Source: Hypsibius dujardini
Lineage: Eukaryota > Tardigrada > Eutardigrada > Parachela > Hypsibiidae
Direction of reading: 5' to 3'
Length of the DNA stretch: 20,000 nucleotides
Assembly: GCA_001579985.1 (NCBI GenBank)
Contig: LRSR01012783.1
Span: forward strand, 1-20,000
A program made the position numbers and the translations under genes. Within the stretch, counting starts at the first letter, position 1. The number at the start of each line of letters is the position of its first letter. The notes beneath the pieces were generated by a model, which saw only the letters and a program-made list of their open reading frames with translations, was not told the origin of the DNA and did no database searches. Shown here piece by piece: positions 1 to 9,280 of the stretch.

Positions 1-50
1 AACCGAAACACGCCTATCGAAATGCAATAAGGTCTCGATCGGTCAGCTAC

Positions 51-165
51 CTTGAAAAAGTGTTGTTATAGATGGGAGTGGCCGCGACGACGGTGTTCAT
101 ATATTCCGGTTGACTGGATCGGCGGGCCAGTATCGTTTCCTTATGGGTCTGCTGCTGCGACGTCT
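51..165 (-). CDS. Candidate internal exon of an unidentified gene running off the left edge
   Basis: Seen: on the minus strand a pyrimidine-rich tract ends in CAG just before 165. An open frame of 115 nt follows (phase 1 in, phase 2 out) and ends at the donor AAG|GTAGCT at 51/50. It encodes about 38 residues, including QQQTHKETILARRSSQPEY and MNTVVAATPIYNNTFS. A phase-compatible exon could lie upstream at 358-479 (acceptor CCTAAG, donor GTAGAG), but that one reads through a CA repeat as Thr-His pairs, which weakens it. I do not recognise the family. The rest of the gene would lie left of base 1. Support is only open frame, splice signals and a natural-looking composition, so this is a candidate. 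Confidence 0.33.
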
Positions 166-393
166 CTGTCGAGGGGAAAAAATGTGGAACGTTACGACCG
201 GAGTTGAGGCCGGAAGCATCGATCAAAAAACGAGGCCGTTTGTTCCCTTGTCTTTACATTCTCCCATACTGCTGGTTAAAAAACTTTCCGATACCTTCCC
301 TCTGACAATAGAATGAGACAGATACCCGCAAACAGTCCTCTGACAGGCGACCTCTACCGGTGTCTAGTGCAGCTCTCGTGTTTAGCGCCGCAG

Positions 394-422
394 AGTGTGT
401 GTGTCTGTGTGTGTGTGTGCTT
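394..422. repeat. GT/TG dinucleotide microsatellite
   Basis: Seen: alternating GT interrupted by single C bases. On the minus strand it reads as CA and gives a spurious Thr-His stretch in an open frame. Confidence 0.8.
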
Positions 423-561
423 GTGCTTGTCCGAACAATAGCACCGTTTTGTGGGTCATCCGCTTCATCGATCAAAACGCTTAGGAGGAAAATCTACACT
501 GTGATGTGCGCGACGCCTTGACTGGTTTCCGGAGTTGGACGAACCGGTGGGTTCTTCGCGG

Positions 562-598
562 CGCGACTCAGCTCAGCGAACTGCTGAGCTGAGTCGCG
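562..598. repeat. Perfect 16-bp inverted repeat with 5-nt loop
   Basis: Seen: the left arm at 562-577 and the right arm at 583-598 are exact reverse complements, separated by GAACT. The stem core is GACTCAGCTCAGC and its complement. It lies about 110 bp before the minisatellite. The role is unknown: a cruciform or RNA hairpin is possible, but the stem is shorter than a usual animal microRNA precursor. Confidence 0.85.
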
Positions 599-709
599 GT
601 GTGCAGATTTTCAACTACTCCTTCCGACGTTCCAATCTACCTCTCTGTCAGAAGTCAAGATCTAACGAAAGTAGTGTACAGTCGTTAACCGCGACACGAC
701 TGGCTGATT

Positions 710-1275
710 GTCCAAGTACCCTTGTCTGTGTGTCTGTATTTGTCTCGTAGTACACTGGAACTGTCTGTGGAAGTAGACTGGACTTGTCTGTGGAAGTCCG
801 AGATTGTCTGTTAGAATCATCTGGTCGTCCAAGAACCCTTGTCTGTGTGTCTGTATTTGTCTCGTAGTACACTAGAATTGTCTGTGGAAGCCCACTAGAA
901 TTGTCTGTGGAAGCCCATTGGAATTGTCTGTGGAAGTCCGAGATTGTCTGCTAGAATCATCTGGTCGTCCAAGAACCCTTTGTCTGTGTGTCTGTATCTG
1001 GTCGTCCAAGAACCCTTTGTCTGTGTGTCTGTATCTGGTCGTCCAAGAACCCTTTGTCTGTGTGTCTGTATTTGTCTCGTAGTACACTGGAATTGTCTGT
1101 GAAAGCCCATTGGAATTGTCTGTGGAAGTCCGAGATTGTCTGTTAGAATCATCTGGTCGTCCAAGAACCCTTGTCTGTGTGTCTGTATTTGTCTCGTAGT
1201 ACACTGGAACTGTCTGTGGAAGTAGACTGGAATTGTCTGTGGAAATCCGAGATTGTTTGTTAGAATCATCCGGTC
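710..1275. repeat. Composite minisatellite with nested sub-repeats
   Basis: Seen: four long copies of roughly 115 to 140 bp share the ordered blocks GTCCAAGAACCCTTGTCTGT, then TGTCTCGTAGTACACTGGAA, then repeated GAATTGTCTGTGGAAG segments, then a GATTGTCTG..AATCATCTGGTC end. Between the second and third long copies there are two extra short copies of about 36 bp made only of the first block joined directly to TCTGGTC. The inner GAATTGTCTGTGGAAG block varies from two to three copies. Long frames across it, especially on the minus strand, arise from the repeat and are not annotated as genes. The flanks at 166-709 and 1276-1780 hold no gene I can support apart from the candidate exon entry. Confidence 0.9.
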
Positions 1276-1769
1276 GTTTCTTTCACTCGTATTTCATCTG
1301 CACTGGATCTCGTCGAGTGAGGAATACTACCTCAACCAAGTCCAACCAAGTCCCCATAGGGATAGTGAGGGCAACAACGGGAGCCTGTATCGTTGGAATG
1401 CTGTAACCTTACTGTTATATCGTATCATTTGCTTATCCGACCAGGTTGCTGTGGTAGCCACGAGCGCGACTCTCAAAACCAACTTTCAGACGAGATAGTC
1501 CGAAGCCGAAACACAGAAGGTCAAGGCAGAACGGACCGACCGCGTAACCAGCTGTTACGGATGTGCTGGACACGTACACAATCGCGATTGACGACAGACA
1601 GTGTACACGCAACGAAATTGTAGCTGACACTCAGTTTTTCGTTCCAGACAATCCGAGACAGGTCTGGAAAGTGCGGCAAGAAAGTGGCACATGCATTGAA
1701 TACTCGTACAGACATTCAGCAAAACTAATATTCCGACCAGAGGCGGAATCACATTTCTCTAATTTAATG

Positions 1770-1862
1770 TGACATAACGTAAATTTTATTTTTATTTTAA
1801 AATAGGACAAAATAAATTTTTTAATTTAAAATTTTGGATTAAGTTTGGTAAAATAAATAAAT
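1770..1862. other. AT-rich stretch with minus-strand poly(A) signals
   Basis: Seen: a strongly AT-rich block directly downstream of the minus-strand BIR gene. TTTATT at 1785-1790 and 1791-1796 reads as two adjacent AATAAA signals on the minus strand, about 120 nt past the stop codon at 1914. Inference: this is the cleavage/polyadenylation region of that gene. Plus-strand AATAAA motifs also occur in the block but have no gene to serve. Confidence 0.55.
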
Positions 1863-1913
1863 CCCACATAATCAGTGAGTATCAGTTCCTATGAAGAAAC
1901 GCTTCTGCCTGAT

Positions 1914-2573
1914 TTAGTTGTGTAGCTTACTTGACAGACGAGTATTGGGTCCGCGTGGCGGAACTGGCGGCCCCGTCGTCGTCGATCTCATTCTGGCCTC
2001 CATCGTTGCAGTCCCCGTGTGGACGAGTTGATCAGGAACAGCAGTGCTGCAGTTGATATCGGATGATTCCTTCAGCCGACAGCACACCACGTCCCTGTGC
2101 AAATACGCCACGGGAAACTCGAAGGACCGTAAAGTGCGCTCGGTCACGAATAGATTGCAGTGGTAGCAGAAGAGCGCCTTCGTGTTCCTCAACAAATCTG
2201 CAGAGCAAGACAACCCTCTCCCCTTATAAATATTCAGACACCCACTGTCAATTGATGCTGCTTGTATATAAAATGAGAATAATAATAAGTGCGGAAAAGT
2301 GGAACAGACGAGATATGACACGATGCGCCATATATAAATAAATATATATATATACTCACTGGAGACAAAAAATCCAGCACCTGCTAATTCCTCAATGGAA
2401 AATCGGCCAATAAAGGGCTCCCAGTTGGCGAAAGTGGCCAGGCGAGTGTCGTAACTGAGGTATTCCGGATAAGACGGGGCATCCTCTTCGTCACTGTTAC
2501 CGTTATTATTACTGTCTGTAGAGGTAGACTCATCACGAGACGACAAGCTTGAACGCAAAGGCGAGGCCATCAT
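1914..2573 (-). CDS. Small protein with a single divergent BIR domain
   Basis: Two exons, 2573-2360 and 2197-1914, are joined by GTGAGT and a CTCTGCAG acceptor in matching phase 1, giving about 165 residues. Seen: an acidic Ser-rich N-terminus (about 1-35), then the first half of a BIR domain with LATFANWEPF and ELAGAGFF (residues 45-70), then CYHC (82-85). In a normal BIR, CxxC is followed by about 16 residues, His, 6 residues and Cys. Here His105 lies 19 residues after CxxC, a CC pair follows at 110-111, and the usual Trp after the CxxC is missing. The tail has a Pro-rich GPPVPPRGP. There is no RING or UBA. It lies downstream of the RING exon of the IAP gene on the same strand, so it may be a diverged tandem relative. 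The start chosen is the first of two adjacent ATGs; the frame stays open upstream to about 2684, so the N-terminus is uncertain. Zinc binding and anti-apoptotic function are unproven. Confidence 0.62.
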   Translation of the reverse strand: MMASPLRSSLSSRDESTSTDSNNNGNSDEEDAPSYPEYLSYDTRLATFANWEPFIGRFSIEELAGAGFFVSSEYIYIFIYIWRIVSYLVCSTFPHLLLFSFYIQAASIDSGCLNIYKGRGLSCSADLLRNTKALFCYHCNLFVTERTLRSFEFPVAYLHRDVVCCRLKESSDINCSTAVPDQLVHTGTATMEARMRSTTTGPPVPPRGPNTRLSSKLHN

Positions 2574-2954
2574 ATCTTTCTCGACAGCGACGACGACGAC
2601 ATCTGGAACTACGGCGTGCAGGTAGAATGCATGTGGTTCGCTGTCGGTGGGACGCTCAGGTCGAATGATTGGTCTCACGCACACGATGGTGTGGAGTGAA
2701 GGATACCCGACCGTTCTTAGTCATCTCTGTGAACGTTTTGTAGGCCATAATTCATATCATAGCTCGTTAAGTTTGATAACTTGATAAGGCAACCTGAAAT
2801 GGAGGCAGCAGGGGTCCAAAGTCCCGGTAAATATTAGAAGGATGACGGCGTGCCTTTGACAGTTAAAACCGGACGCTAAGTGTGCAGACGCGAAACATGT
2901 AAACGCTTCTCGCTACCGCGGTGTCCAGATGTCACAGCTTACGAGCCGACGGGA

Positions 2955-3300
2955 CGATATGTCTGGCTGTGTGGCTGTGTGTCTGAGTCTGTGTGTCTGT
3001 GTGTCTCTTTGTCTGCCTCTGTGGCTGTGTGTCTGAGTCTCTGCCTCTGTGTGTCTCTTTGTCTGGCTGTGTGGTCGTGTGTCTGAGTCTGTGTGTCTGC
3101 GTGTCTGTCTCTGTCTGTATCTTTGTCTGGCTGTGTGTCTGTGTGTCTTAGTCTTCTGTGTCTGTGTGTCTGTGTGTCCGTATATGTGTCAGTATGTTCG
3201 CTGTATGATGGATTGTCTGTTGGACCTGTCTTACTGTTTTGCCTGTCTGTCTGTCAGTCTGCCTCGGTCTGCCTGTCTCCCCGTCCCATCTATCTGTTTG
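2955..3300. repeat. Degenerate TGTCTG/TGTGTCTG repeat tract
   Basis: Seen: imperfect units rich in GTCTG and CTGTGTGT on the plus strand, between the BIR gene start and the IAP 3' end. Open frames here encode Cys-Leu-Ser-Val strings that only reflect the repeat. The rest of 2574-3559 contains no gene I can support. Confidence 0.85.
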
Positions 3301-3559
3301 TTCGTCTACCTAGGAGCACGTTATGTCAAAAAACGTACGGCCATCAGCTTGAATTTGAACGGAATCACAGCACATGGCGCAATAAAACAAATGAAATGAG
3401 TACTATAGAATTAAGAACATTTTTGTCCAATTTCAATCACAGGAATAGATGTACGACTGATTTCTGTCAAAAGAAAAATCAAGTTCCCAATAAGAGATTC
3501 TAAACACGGAAAATCGAGCCGCGAACTAAGACAAAAAAGATCACATAATCATAAAAAAA

Positions 3560-3821
3560 TCAGGAAAAGAAGGTCTTGAGAGTGCCGCGAATTCCTACGC
3601 GACAGATTCCGCAGGTCCTCAACTGCGGGGCGCAGTTCTCGCACGCCATCAGATGTCCGCACGGCAGTAGGACCGTGTTGACTTCTTTATCGAAGCAAAT
3701 CTTACAGCGGCGCTGTTGTTTCAGAATGCGGTTCTCCTCCGCCAATTTCTCCACAGACACTACATCAACAAGGGAGATCTGTCACATTCTAGGCCGTATG
3801 TTTGTCTCAATGACTGCTTGC

Positions 3822-3852
<31 letters not shown>

Positions 3853-3880
3853 CCTGCTTGTGGGTCTGCCTGACTGTCGA

Positions 3881-3923
<43 letters not shown>

Positions 3924-5815
3924 GCCTGTCTGCCTGCGGGTCTGCCTGACTGTCGATCTGTCTGTCTGTCTGCCTGCTTGTGGGTCTGCCTGACTGTTCA
4001 CCTGTATTTATCAACCTCTACCCGTCTTGCTCTTTCAAATGTCTGTTTACACAGACACATTAATAATGACATAAACAGAAAGAAGCGTCTAGACGATAAC
4101 AACTCTTACCAGCCTTATCGGAGTCCCGACTTAATGAGCGCAGCTTAGCAAACAAACCGCCAACGGGTCGACCAATCGCTCCCTCGGGCCTGAATACGGA
4201 AAATATGTATGTACACAAAATATAAGACAATAAACGCCCTCGAGACACCATCACGCTCATCACCATTTCCCATATGTGTGTGTGTGCAATAAAAACTTAC
4301 CGCTTTTTCCGATTCTCCACCTCAAGTACCGCGTTGATGAGTTCTTCCACATTGCGGAAGGCTTCGGCGGTCATCCCACGGGCTCGCCGTTCTTGTAAGG
4401 CCAGCTCCACGGAAGGTTGCGGGAAACCCATTTCCAAGACGCGGCGTATCACCATTTCTTCGTCCGGCGCACACGGACTGCCAGCGGGGCTTGAGATGGA
4501 ATTTTTACGCCGGTGCACTGAAAAGACGTTAAAAAATACGGACATCAATTAATCACCCGCGAAAATAACGGAGAATCCACGAGCGAGTTGCGATGCCATT
4601 TACTGCTCCTCAAAGCACCAAAAAGTAAGCTGATTTCCCCGCAAACAGGTTTTCGCGGTTCCGCATCGAAATAATATCCTGACAGCGTTTAAATCATGGA
4701 ATGCCTTTCTTTCCGTCGAACCATCGCGATACCTACGGCATGTGTGTGTGTGTCTATCTTTCTGTTTGTCTGTCTGTCAATATATATCCGTCTGTGTGTC
4801 TGTAATGCCTATCTATCTATCTGCTTGCCTGTCTGTCTGCCTGCCTGCCCGCCTGCCTGTCTATGTGTCTGTTTGTGTCTCTGTTTAAGTGTCTATCGGT
4901 CTGCCTGTCTGTCATTGTGTCTACATGTGTAGTGATTGTATATCTCTTTCTGCCTATCTACATGCCTGACTGACTGCCGGCCTGTTCATCTGTCTCTCAG
5001 TCTGTCTGAATAGATGCTTACGTTTCTTCCTGTCCTCTCATTTACCTGGCGGTGCTGATTCAGCCAAGCTCACCACTTCCGCGGCAGCCTTCTGAATGCT
5101 TTCCACATAATCGGCCCCCTTCACTTCCTGCAGGTACGGGCACTGCGGGAACCATTTGGCATGCTCTACCCAAGCTTCATCTGCAGGTTCCCAGCAGCGG
5201 AGGCCGCCGTCGCAGTGAAAACACCGGACGTTATCGTTCACACCAGTGAAAAAAAAACCCGCAAAGGCTAGCAGCTCCGGCGTCTGAATGCGGTTTGGCG
5301 GCCAGTTACGGTAGGTGCCCAGGCGGACCTGGTAGTTTGCGAGATATGGTGAGCAGGGGTACTTTGAGGGGGTGATGCGGGGAGCACTGAGTAGGGATCC
5401 ACAGACGTCGTTGCCGTTGGCGCTGTCTGTTGGGGAGGACTGGGTGGATGAATAGTCGCTGCAGTAGCCTTTCTTGCCGAAGGAACACCACGGAAAGTGC
5501 TTTTCGTGTTCAGCAAATGGGTCATCACCTGGCTGCCACATGCCCAGAATGCCTCCGCAAAAGGCACAACGTACTCTGTGTAAAAAAAGCAAGAATGAAC
5601 ACTGGACTGGGCAGAGGGATAATTTATCAGGCCAGAAAAAACTATTCAATTACACAGACTCCCATCAGACTCACAAGCGAACATATACTACACAGACAGA
5701 GACAAAAACAGCTTGGTAGGCAGGCATGCAGGTAGGCTTGCATTACATGCACAGCAAACAAACAAGGGTAGCCATACAGAAACGCAGGCAAGCAGGCACA
5801 CAAACACACAGACAA

Positions 5816-5860
<45 letters not shown>

Positions 5861-6543
5861 CAAGCAGACACACAGACACACAGTCAAACAGGCAGGCAGG
5901 CCCACAGATACACAAATATTGGAAACATATCAGTAACAAAGAAGGGGATGTGCTGTCAAGGCACATACCGGTCTTGGAAGGAGGTATAGAAAAAGCCCGC
6001 GGCGGCTAGATTTTCCGGTTGTACATGAGAACTGGTCCAATTTTTGTATGATTTACGGCGGTTTTCCTCCTGCTTCATGTCTACTCCGTCCTGGAAAACA
6101 TCCATGGCATCGCTTGTCATCGTACTGGTGATTGAAGTTCCACGCCGAAGGCTACGACACGATATATCCACGACGCCGTAGCGCGAATGTGTTTTGGCTT
6201 CCTCTCGGCTAGACATCAGCGGATGGATGGACGACGACGGCGTCGTCGGGCGGCTGATGCTGCGATCGAACCCGCTGTCCATCGATTCCAACAGTTGCAT
6301 GTGAAGTTTAGACTCCATACTGGACTTCAGGAATGGGACGTTGTGCGACTGTCGCTGAATGAAGTGACAACTTGGAAAACTCTTCCGGTGCTTCTTCATT
6401 ACGTCCTATAGAAGAAACAATACTTCTGATGCCTAACCCATTAAGAGCTCGTATGACGTTCCTTGAGCCAGAATGTCTGCCTATCTGTATGACTAAATGT
6501 CTACCTGCTTAAGCGTCTGCCTGTATGACTAACTGTCTATACA

Positions 6544-6597
<54 letters not shown>

Positions 6598-7047
6598 GGT
6601 CTGTTATCTACTCTGGCTGCTCCTCTGCGAAACACTTACGTCACCATAATTCCAATTCTCCAGAATCCCGCCACATGAGAAACACCTCACAGCATCATCC
6701 CGACCCAAGTAGAAGAAGCCAGCCCGCGCCAGCCTATCCGCAGACACCGGCGCAGACACCGGCCATTTCCGGAACGACATCAACCGGCACTCTTCATAAT
6801 TCATTCCGGTGCCCTCCATCACCAGAGGCCCTCCCACGCCTCCCTCCGCGGACGCCCCTTGAAGCTCGCCAACATGATGAGGCTGATGATGGGTGTCAAA
6901 AGCAGTGGTTGTTGTTGACATTGCCTTGACAAGGGTGGTTGGACGGCGCATCCGGCACGGCGTGTCCAACCGATCGACCGCCGATCTAACCAGCGAAAAG
7001 ATGGCGCTGCGACAGGAATCCAGATTGCTGATCACGGCGGGTTGCAT
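3560..7047 (-). CDS. BIRC2/3-like: Inhibitor of apoptosis protein, BIR-BIR-BIR-UBA-RING E3 ubiquitin ligase
   Basis: Six coding exons with agreeing phases: 7047-6640, 6405-5969, 5575-5046, 4517-4301, 4189-4110, 3759-3560; 623 residues. BIR1 is at about 83-152 (C122, C125, H142, C149), BIR2 at about 252-316 (C285, C288, H305, C312) and BIR3 at about 363-430 (C400, C403, H420, C427; CDGGLRCWEP resembles cIAP BIR3). UBA is at about 479-525 with an MGF loop, and a C-terminal C3HC4 RING at 576-623 has cysteines at 576, 579, 591, 597, 600, 607, 610 and H593. Known for the family: BIR2/BIR3 bind caspases or IBM peptides, UBA binds ubiquitin, and RING transfers ubiquitin in apoptosis and NF-kB signalling. 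There is no CARD between UBA and RING; a 26-residue basic linker from the 80-nt exon sits there, so the architecture is XIAP-like although BIR3 looks cIAP-like. A pyrimidine-rich acceptor lies 5 nt before the ATG (at 7053), implying a 5' UTR intron and an unseen leader exon. Confidence 0.94.
3811..3998. repeat. TCTG tetranucleotide array in IAP intron 5
   Basis: Seen: runs of TCTG on the plus strand (CAGA in the IAP transcript), interrupted by near-copies of a longer unit containing GTCTGCCTGACTGTCGATC. This shows higher-order duplication inside the microsatellite. Confidence 0.9.
4740..5010. repeat. Degenerate TCTG/CCTG repeat in IAP intron 3
   Basis: Seen: mixed GTGT, TCTG and CCTG units on the plus strand, including CTGCCTGCCTGCCCGCCTGC near 4838-4857. 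In the IAP transcript this reads as CAGG-type sequence, complementary to the CCTG-sense array in intron 2. Confidence 0.85.
5700..5905. repeat. CAGG (CCTG in transcript sense) microsatellite in IAP intron 2
   Basis: Seen: about 11 uninterrupted CAGG units on the plus strand at 5817-5860, flanked by CAGACA/CAAACA variants. The IAP transcript carries it as (CCTG)n. Confidence 0.9.
6544..6597. repeat. Perfect TCTG array in IAP intron 1
   Basis: Seen: about 13 uninterrupted TCTG units on the plus strand, roughly 40 bp from the donor of IAP exon 1. The transcript-sense sequence is CAGA. Confidence 0.93.
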
Positions 7048-7635
7048 CGCGCCTGGAAAAGAGAAAGAAACACACACAAAACTCAGTCAGACAGACATCA
7101 AAAGGTCACGCGAGAGCTAATGACACACGGACACGAAATAACAGAAAAAGTTTTTTTTATCGGTTTGAAGACTAATATAGCAACGAAAAACAGTTGCAAG
7201 AAAAGCGGCTGCGGCTGACAACTGTTTCGTTGCCAGCAGCCAGTAAGTAAGCGAGAAGCGCAGCCGCGATGGCCAGGAGTCATTCTGCGGCGCGCAACTC
7301 CCTCTAGCTATTCGCGGGGTAATTATCGCGTTGATTTGAGACGTACTACGAAAAATCCATGATCAAAGTCTACTGTTTCATGGCATAACATAACAATGGA
7401 GGTAAGGAGCAAGCCGGCATATCAAAGCCATTAATGATATTTCTTCATAATAAACGGAATGCACAATCTTACATCGAAATCATCAAAGTAGTGCTCACCA
7501 TGTGTACGTATTCACAACTTTACTTCTAATTCACAATTCCAATTCGCAATTCTAATTTACAAGTATTGGGTGCGTCATAAATGGCGCGACTTTATGGTAC
7601 CGGGTAATTACTTAAAAGGTAGAAATTTTGATCCA

Positions 7636-7836
7636 GACAGCCAGACAGACAGCCAGACAAACGGACAGACAGGCAGGCAGACAGGCAGGCAGGCAGACAG
7701 ACAGACAGCCAGACAGACAGGCAGACAAACAGCCAGACAGACAGTCAGGCAGATAGGCAGACAGACAGTCAGGCAGATAGGCAGGCAGATAGGCAGGCAG
7801 ACAGTCAGGCAGATAGGCAGGCAGACAGACAGATAG
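7636..7836. repeat. AGAC/AGGC tetranucleotide array
   Basis: Seen: about 200 bp of CAGA and CAGG units on the plus strand. The later part repeats a longer block with GACAGTCAGGCAGATAGGCA, so longer units have also duplicated. Confidence 0.92.
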
Positions 7837-8326
7837 ATTGTGAGAAAAGCGAAAATATACGTTGTCGCTCAGTTTACGTCAAAATGGCTAACAAGACACT
7901 GAAGCGCACTCGCCCATCAACCACAAATCGTAATAACAACCACCACAGAGTCAAGACAGACATGGCTTGTTGACCGTGGTCAGCTGCAGGGTAGGTTAAA
8001 TGAATCGGCAAAACAAAATTCCGACTTTCGAAACAACATCCTTGAGGTTCAACACGTTGAGCAATATCGAAATTGTTACGTGTTTAGCGATAACATTTCG
8101 GTATGTAATGTATCCCAGCAGGAAGTGATATAAAAGATTTAGATAATTCAAACTGAAATACATATGCAAGTATATTATCGGTAATGACCGTGACGTGCCG
8201 CTTGACCACTTACCGTTGAACCTCCATGTTCGGTCTTGGCAATGTGGTGATAGGTCGCTGGTTAAATGGGAGTTTGTGACTGCGGATCTACGATAGCCCA
8301 CCTGGAACATTATGTAACTTCGTGAT

Positions 8327-8351
8327 TATATATATATATATATATATATAT
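8327..8351. repeat. TA dinucleotide repeat
   Basis: Seen: about 12 TA units flanked by GTGAT on the left and ATCAC on the right, so the whole is close to a palindrome. Confidence 0.9.
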
Positions 8352-8581
8352 CACAAGCACAATATCAATACATCAATCAAGCGAAAGCATTCACGACCAA
8401 TTGGAGTCGAAGGAACGTAAACAATTCTCCAAACTCATCATGCTCTATCCTGTTTAACAATTTAACCATACGTCTAGAATCGCATGAAAAACAAAAATGA
8501 AATATCAAATGTGAAGTTAAAGTGAGGGGAGCGATGAATAAGTTAACTAACCAGTAAGCTCGCACGTACGTAGGAGTAACC

Positions 8582-8643
8582 CATCAATCCAACAATCAAT
8601 CAATCCAACAATGAAACATTCAATCAATCAATCAATCAATCAC

Positions 8644-8693
<50 letters not shown>
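8582..8693. repeat. ATCA tetranucleotide array
   Basis: Seen: CAATCAAT units with a few interruptions (CCAACA, GAAACATT, CACTC). The same motif recurs in shorter runs near 9858, 13670, 14897 (as TGAT), 17370, 17965 and 18745. Confidence 0.93.
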
Positions 8694-9192
8694 TTGCCGC
8701 CTGGATCGACGGTCACAAAACTTGTCCCGTAAAAAGCCCGTTAATCAACGAACCCGCCCAACAAATTCATTATGAAATGTCCTACCGAAACCACATCACA
8801 AATCTTACCAGAAGTCACGACAACGCGTAAGAACGGTAAAGTTCTATTACAAGCACGTTGTTGCTTCCGGAAGAAAAGACAATTCTCCAATCCGAATACC
8901 CCGCTTATCCCGTCGGAGGACTTCACGAAGAAGGCGTCTCCACTGTGGAATATCAATCCACCGAGAACGGAAAAGGGCTCCGTCGTAGAAATTCAGAAGT
9001 CGAGGTGAAAACGTGTGCGCTGCTGTGATGATGAGTGTGAATGTCGATGTCGATGACAGCGCGAAGCGGCCACTTGAACGGGAATTTTTATCACCAACCG
9101 AAGAAGCGCAAATATGACGTCCGGTTCGGATATGCGGCGCGATTACATCATCCTCGGCAAACAAAATGACGACACGAACGGAAGCTACTTGC

Positions 9193-9280
9193 CTTTTCCG
9201 GTGGACGTTTCTGTTTCAGTTTTCATTACGAATTGTCTTTTCCGGTGGACGTTTCTGCCTCAGTTTTCATTACAACTTGC
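9193..9280. repeat. Two-copy 44-bp tandem duplication
   Basis: Seen: copies at 9193-9236 and 9237-9280, both starting CTTTTCCGGTGGACGTTTCT and containing CAGTTTTCATTAC. They differ at about four bases. 44 is not a multiple of three, so a frame does not survive duplication in register. Confidence 0.85.

Noticed and set aside
648-1269. Long minus-strand open frames of repeated Tyr-Glu-Thr-Asn-Thr-Asp-Thr-Gln
   Set aside because: They fall inside the minisatellite and simply translate it; two frames are open at once, and there is no start context or splice evidence.
710-1275. CRISPR-like array
   Set aside because: The repeats are contiguous, variable in length and nested, without unique spacers, and the DNA is animal.
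3811-3998. Frames encoding Cys-Leu-Ser-Val or Asp-Arg-Gln-Thr repeats
   Set aside because: They are translations of the TCTG tetranucleotide array in all frames, lying in an IAP intron. The same applies near 5700-5905, 6544-6597 and 7636-7836.
8741-9164. Overlapping open frames on both strands
   Set aside because: Moderate length only, no known motif, no convincing splice signals and no family resemblance; mentioned only in the gap description.
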